From NCBI GenBank assembly GCA_905221605.1, contig CAJNDS010002123.1:590001-654000 (forward strand): a DNA stretch of 64,000 nucleotides. The letters run 5' to 3'. The notes under the pieces are model-generated. The model worked only from the letters and a program-made list of their open reading frames with translations. It did not search any database and was not told where the DNA came from. The DNA comes from Symbiodinium natans. Taxonomy: Eukaryota; Sar; Dinophyceae; Suessiales; Symbiodiniaceae. Made by a program: the position numbers and the translations under genes. Below are positions 62,948 to 64,000 of the stretch, piece by piece (positions within the stretch are counted from its first letter, which is position 1; each line of letters starts with the position of its first letter).

Positions 62948-63115
62948 CTTCTCTCGCTCCCTCTCTCTCTCTCCCTCTCTGCCTCCTTCTTCTTCTGCAG
63001 GGCTTGAAGGGCAGGGGTACGCGTCCCTCTCCTCTCTCCCCTCTCCCGTCTCCCCTCCCCCTCTCTCTCTCTCTCTCTCTCTTCCTCTCTTCCCCTCTTC
63101 CTCTCCCCTCTGTCT
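62948..63115. repeat. (CT)n microsatellite
   Basis: CT-rich repeats with TCTCTC and CCCTCTCC blocks. The minus-strand glutamate/arginine frames across it (REREREREK) are products of the repeat. Confidence 0.9.
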
Positions 63116-63897
63116 CTCTGTGTTTCGGGCTTCTAAAAGGGAACCAGGGTCAGGGGTTGACGGCTTGGCGTTTTCGGGGCCTGCAACGCTGGCCTCTGTA
63201 GCATCTTGCTCGGGGTTTGGGGTTTTAGAGGCCACGACAACCCTAAACCCTAAACCCGAAACCCTAAACCCTAAACCTAAACCCTAAACCCAGACCCCTA
63301 AGCTCTCACGCCCTCTCCCCGCTCTCTTGCCTAACTCTTATTGTCGCTCCGACCCTCAAAATTCGCGAAGACAGATCGTGAGCTCAATGATTGCCTTGTC
63401 TTTGGGTTTAGGGTTTAGGGTCAGGGTTTTGGGTCTAGGGTTTTGGGTTTAGGGTAGCCCGAGCGAAGTGATCGAGTGATCTTTGTGACATGTTTTGCTC
63501 TCTTCTCACTTTCAGAAAGCAGGGGCTTGGTAGAAGAACTCCATTCGCACCCTACAACTAAAACACCCTAAACCCTAAAGCCCCTAAACCCCAAGAACTC
63601 TGCACTTTCCAAGCCCTGTAAATCCAGGCCGTATAGCCCCTCAATTCCCTTTTGTAGACCGACCTTAAGCTCAAACCTCGCAGCTCAACAAACTTTTGAC
63701 ATCACAACAAAAGGGACCCCAACAAAGCCTAAACCTAAACCCTTTTCTGAGGACCAAATGAACTCTAATAGTTGGGGTCATATACCTATGCTACTATAAA
63801 CCCTATATTCGGGCTCTGAGCCATAAACCTTGCAGGGTTCATGTGGTCCTAAACCCTCGAGTGGGTTCGGGCTGACTCGCAGGGGTCGCAAGGCGTC
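63116..63897. other. Intron between modules 1 and 2
   Basis: CCCTAAA arrays (63238-63290), TTTAGGG units (63402-63455), a family E relative (63742-63850) and unstructured sequence. No further exon found. Confidence 0.5.
63742..63850. mobile_element. Family E element, diverged
   Basis: Ends GAGGACCAAATGAACTCT and AGGGTTCATGTGGTCCT, complementary with few mismatches. Lies just left of module 1. Confidence 0.65.
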
Positions 63898-63945
63898 CTC
63901 TTCCTCTCGCCTGCGCTGGGCTTCCTCTGCGGCCTTTCGTCGGAC
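63898..63945 (-). CDS. 48-bp charged-helix exon, module 1
   Basis: VRRKAAEEAQRRREEE, sixteen codons, phase 0, acceptor GATGCAG, donor GAAGAG|GACGCC. First of the series in transcript order within the window; the gene presumably continues beyond the right edge. More diverged than modules 3-8. Confidence 0.75.
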
Positions 63946-64000
63946 CTGCATCCTAAACCCTAAACACTGAACCCTAAATCCTAAACCCTAAACCCAAACC
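63946..64000. repeat. CCCTAAA units at the right edge
   Basis: Five or six C-rich units with CACTGAA and AAATCC variants running to the end of the window. Confidence 0.85.

Noticed and set aside
62846-63235. 129-codon minus frame with a GERERERE stretch
   Set aside because: Most of it is the CT microsatellite. Only the 48-bp module inside (62900-62947) is supported.
1-64000. CRISPR array, bacterial operon, tRNA or rRNA genes
   Set aside because: Tandem repeats lack equal unique spacers, there is no dense coding or ribosome-binding pattern, and I could not recognise tRNA or rRNA sequence by eye.

Overview
The window looks like nuclear DNA of a dinoflagellate. I do not assign a genus. The reasons are these: a TTTAGGG-type telomere repeat is scattered through the whole window in both orientations; coding sequence comes as very short GC-rich islands, mostly on the minus strand; the splice donors that fit the islands are often GA or GC with AG|G acceptors; many different short terminal-inverted-repeat elements are present; and there is one short LTR retrotransposon. 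There are no operons, ribosome-binding sites or compact genes. I recognised no rRNA, tRNA or CRISPR array.

Layout. The best gene evidence is the right end (about 55.7-64.0 kb). Thirteen minus-strand exons follow one another there. Twelve are exactly 48 bp (16 codons) and one is 45 bp, and each encodes a charged helix of the type EARRLAEAEAERKREE. In five neighbouring copies every base difference I see is synonymous. Further left, minus-strand islands of 36-99 bp, most often 45 bp, continue to the left edge (for example at 6.7, 17.1, 22.1, 24.3, 25.0, 37.3, 44.7 and 49.5 kb). They may belong to the same very long gene or to several minus-strand genes; I cannot join them without RNA. Longer open frames interrupt the pattern at 20.7, 23.3, 30.2-30.8 and 32.6-33.9 kb. 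The last encodes 409 residues without an intron and is unrecognised.

The space between islands is intron-like or intergenic and is built from telomere-type arrays, small inverted-repeat elements in at least nine families, homopolymer G/C runs of up to 55 bases, microsatellites and foldbacks. At 51.27-53.52 kb lies a plus-strand, 2.25-kb LTR element with a gag-like frame but no recognisable polymerase, antisense to the surrounding exons.

Most unusual structure. Most minus-strand islands have CCCTAAA arrays on their left and TTTAGGG arrays on their right. In the transcript, therefore, introns tend to open with UUUAGGG and close with CCCUAAA, two complementary sequences that could pair and bring the splice sites together. 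Several arrays also sit inside copies of the small repeat elements, and two of these are bordered by direct duplications of the host sequence. This suggests the arrays were inserted, by repair-type telomere-repeat addition or as mobile intron-making units. Exon boundaries here were chosen by eye and are inference unless stated otherwise.
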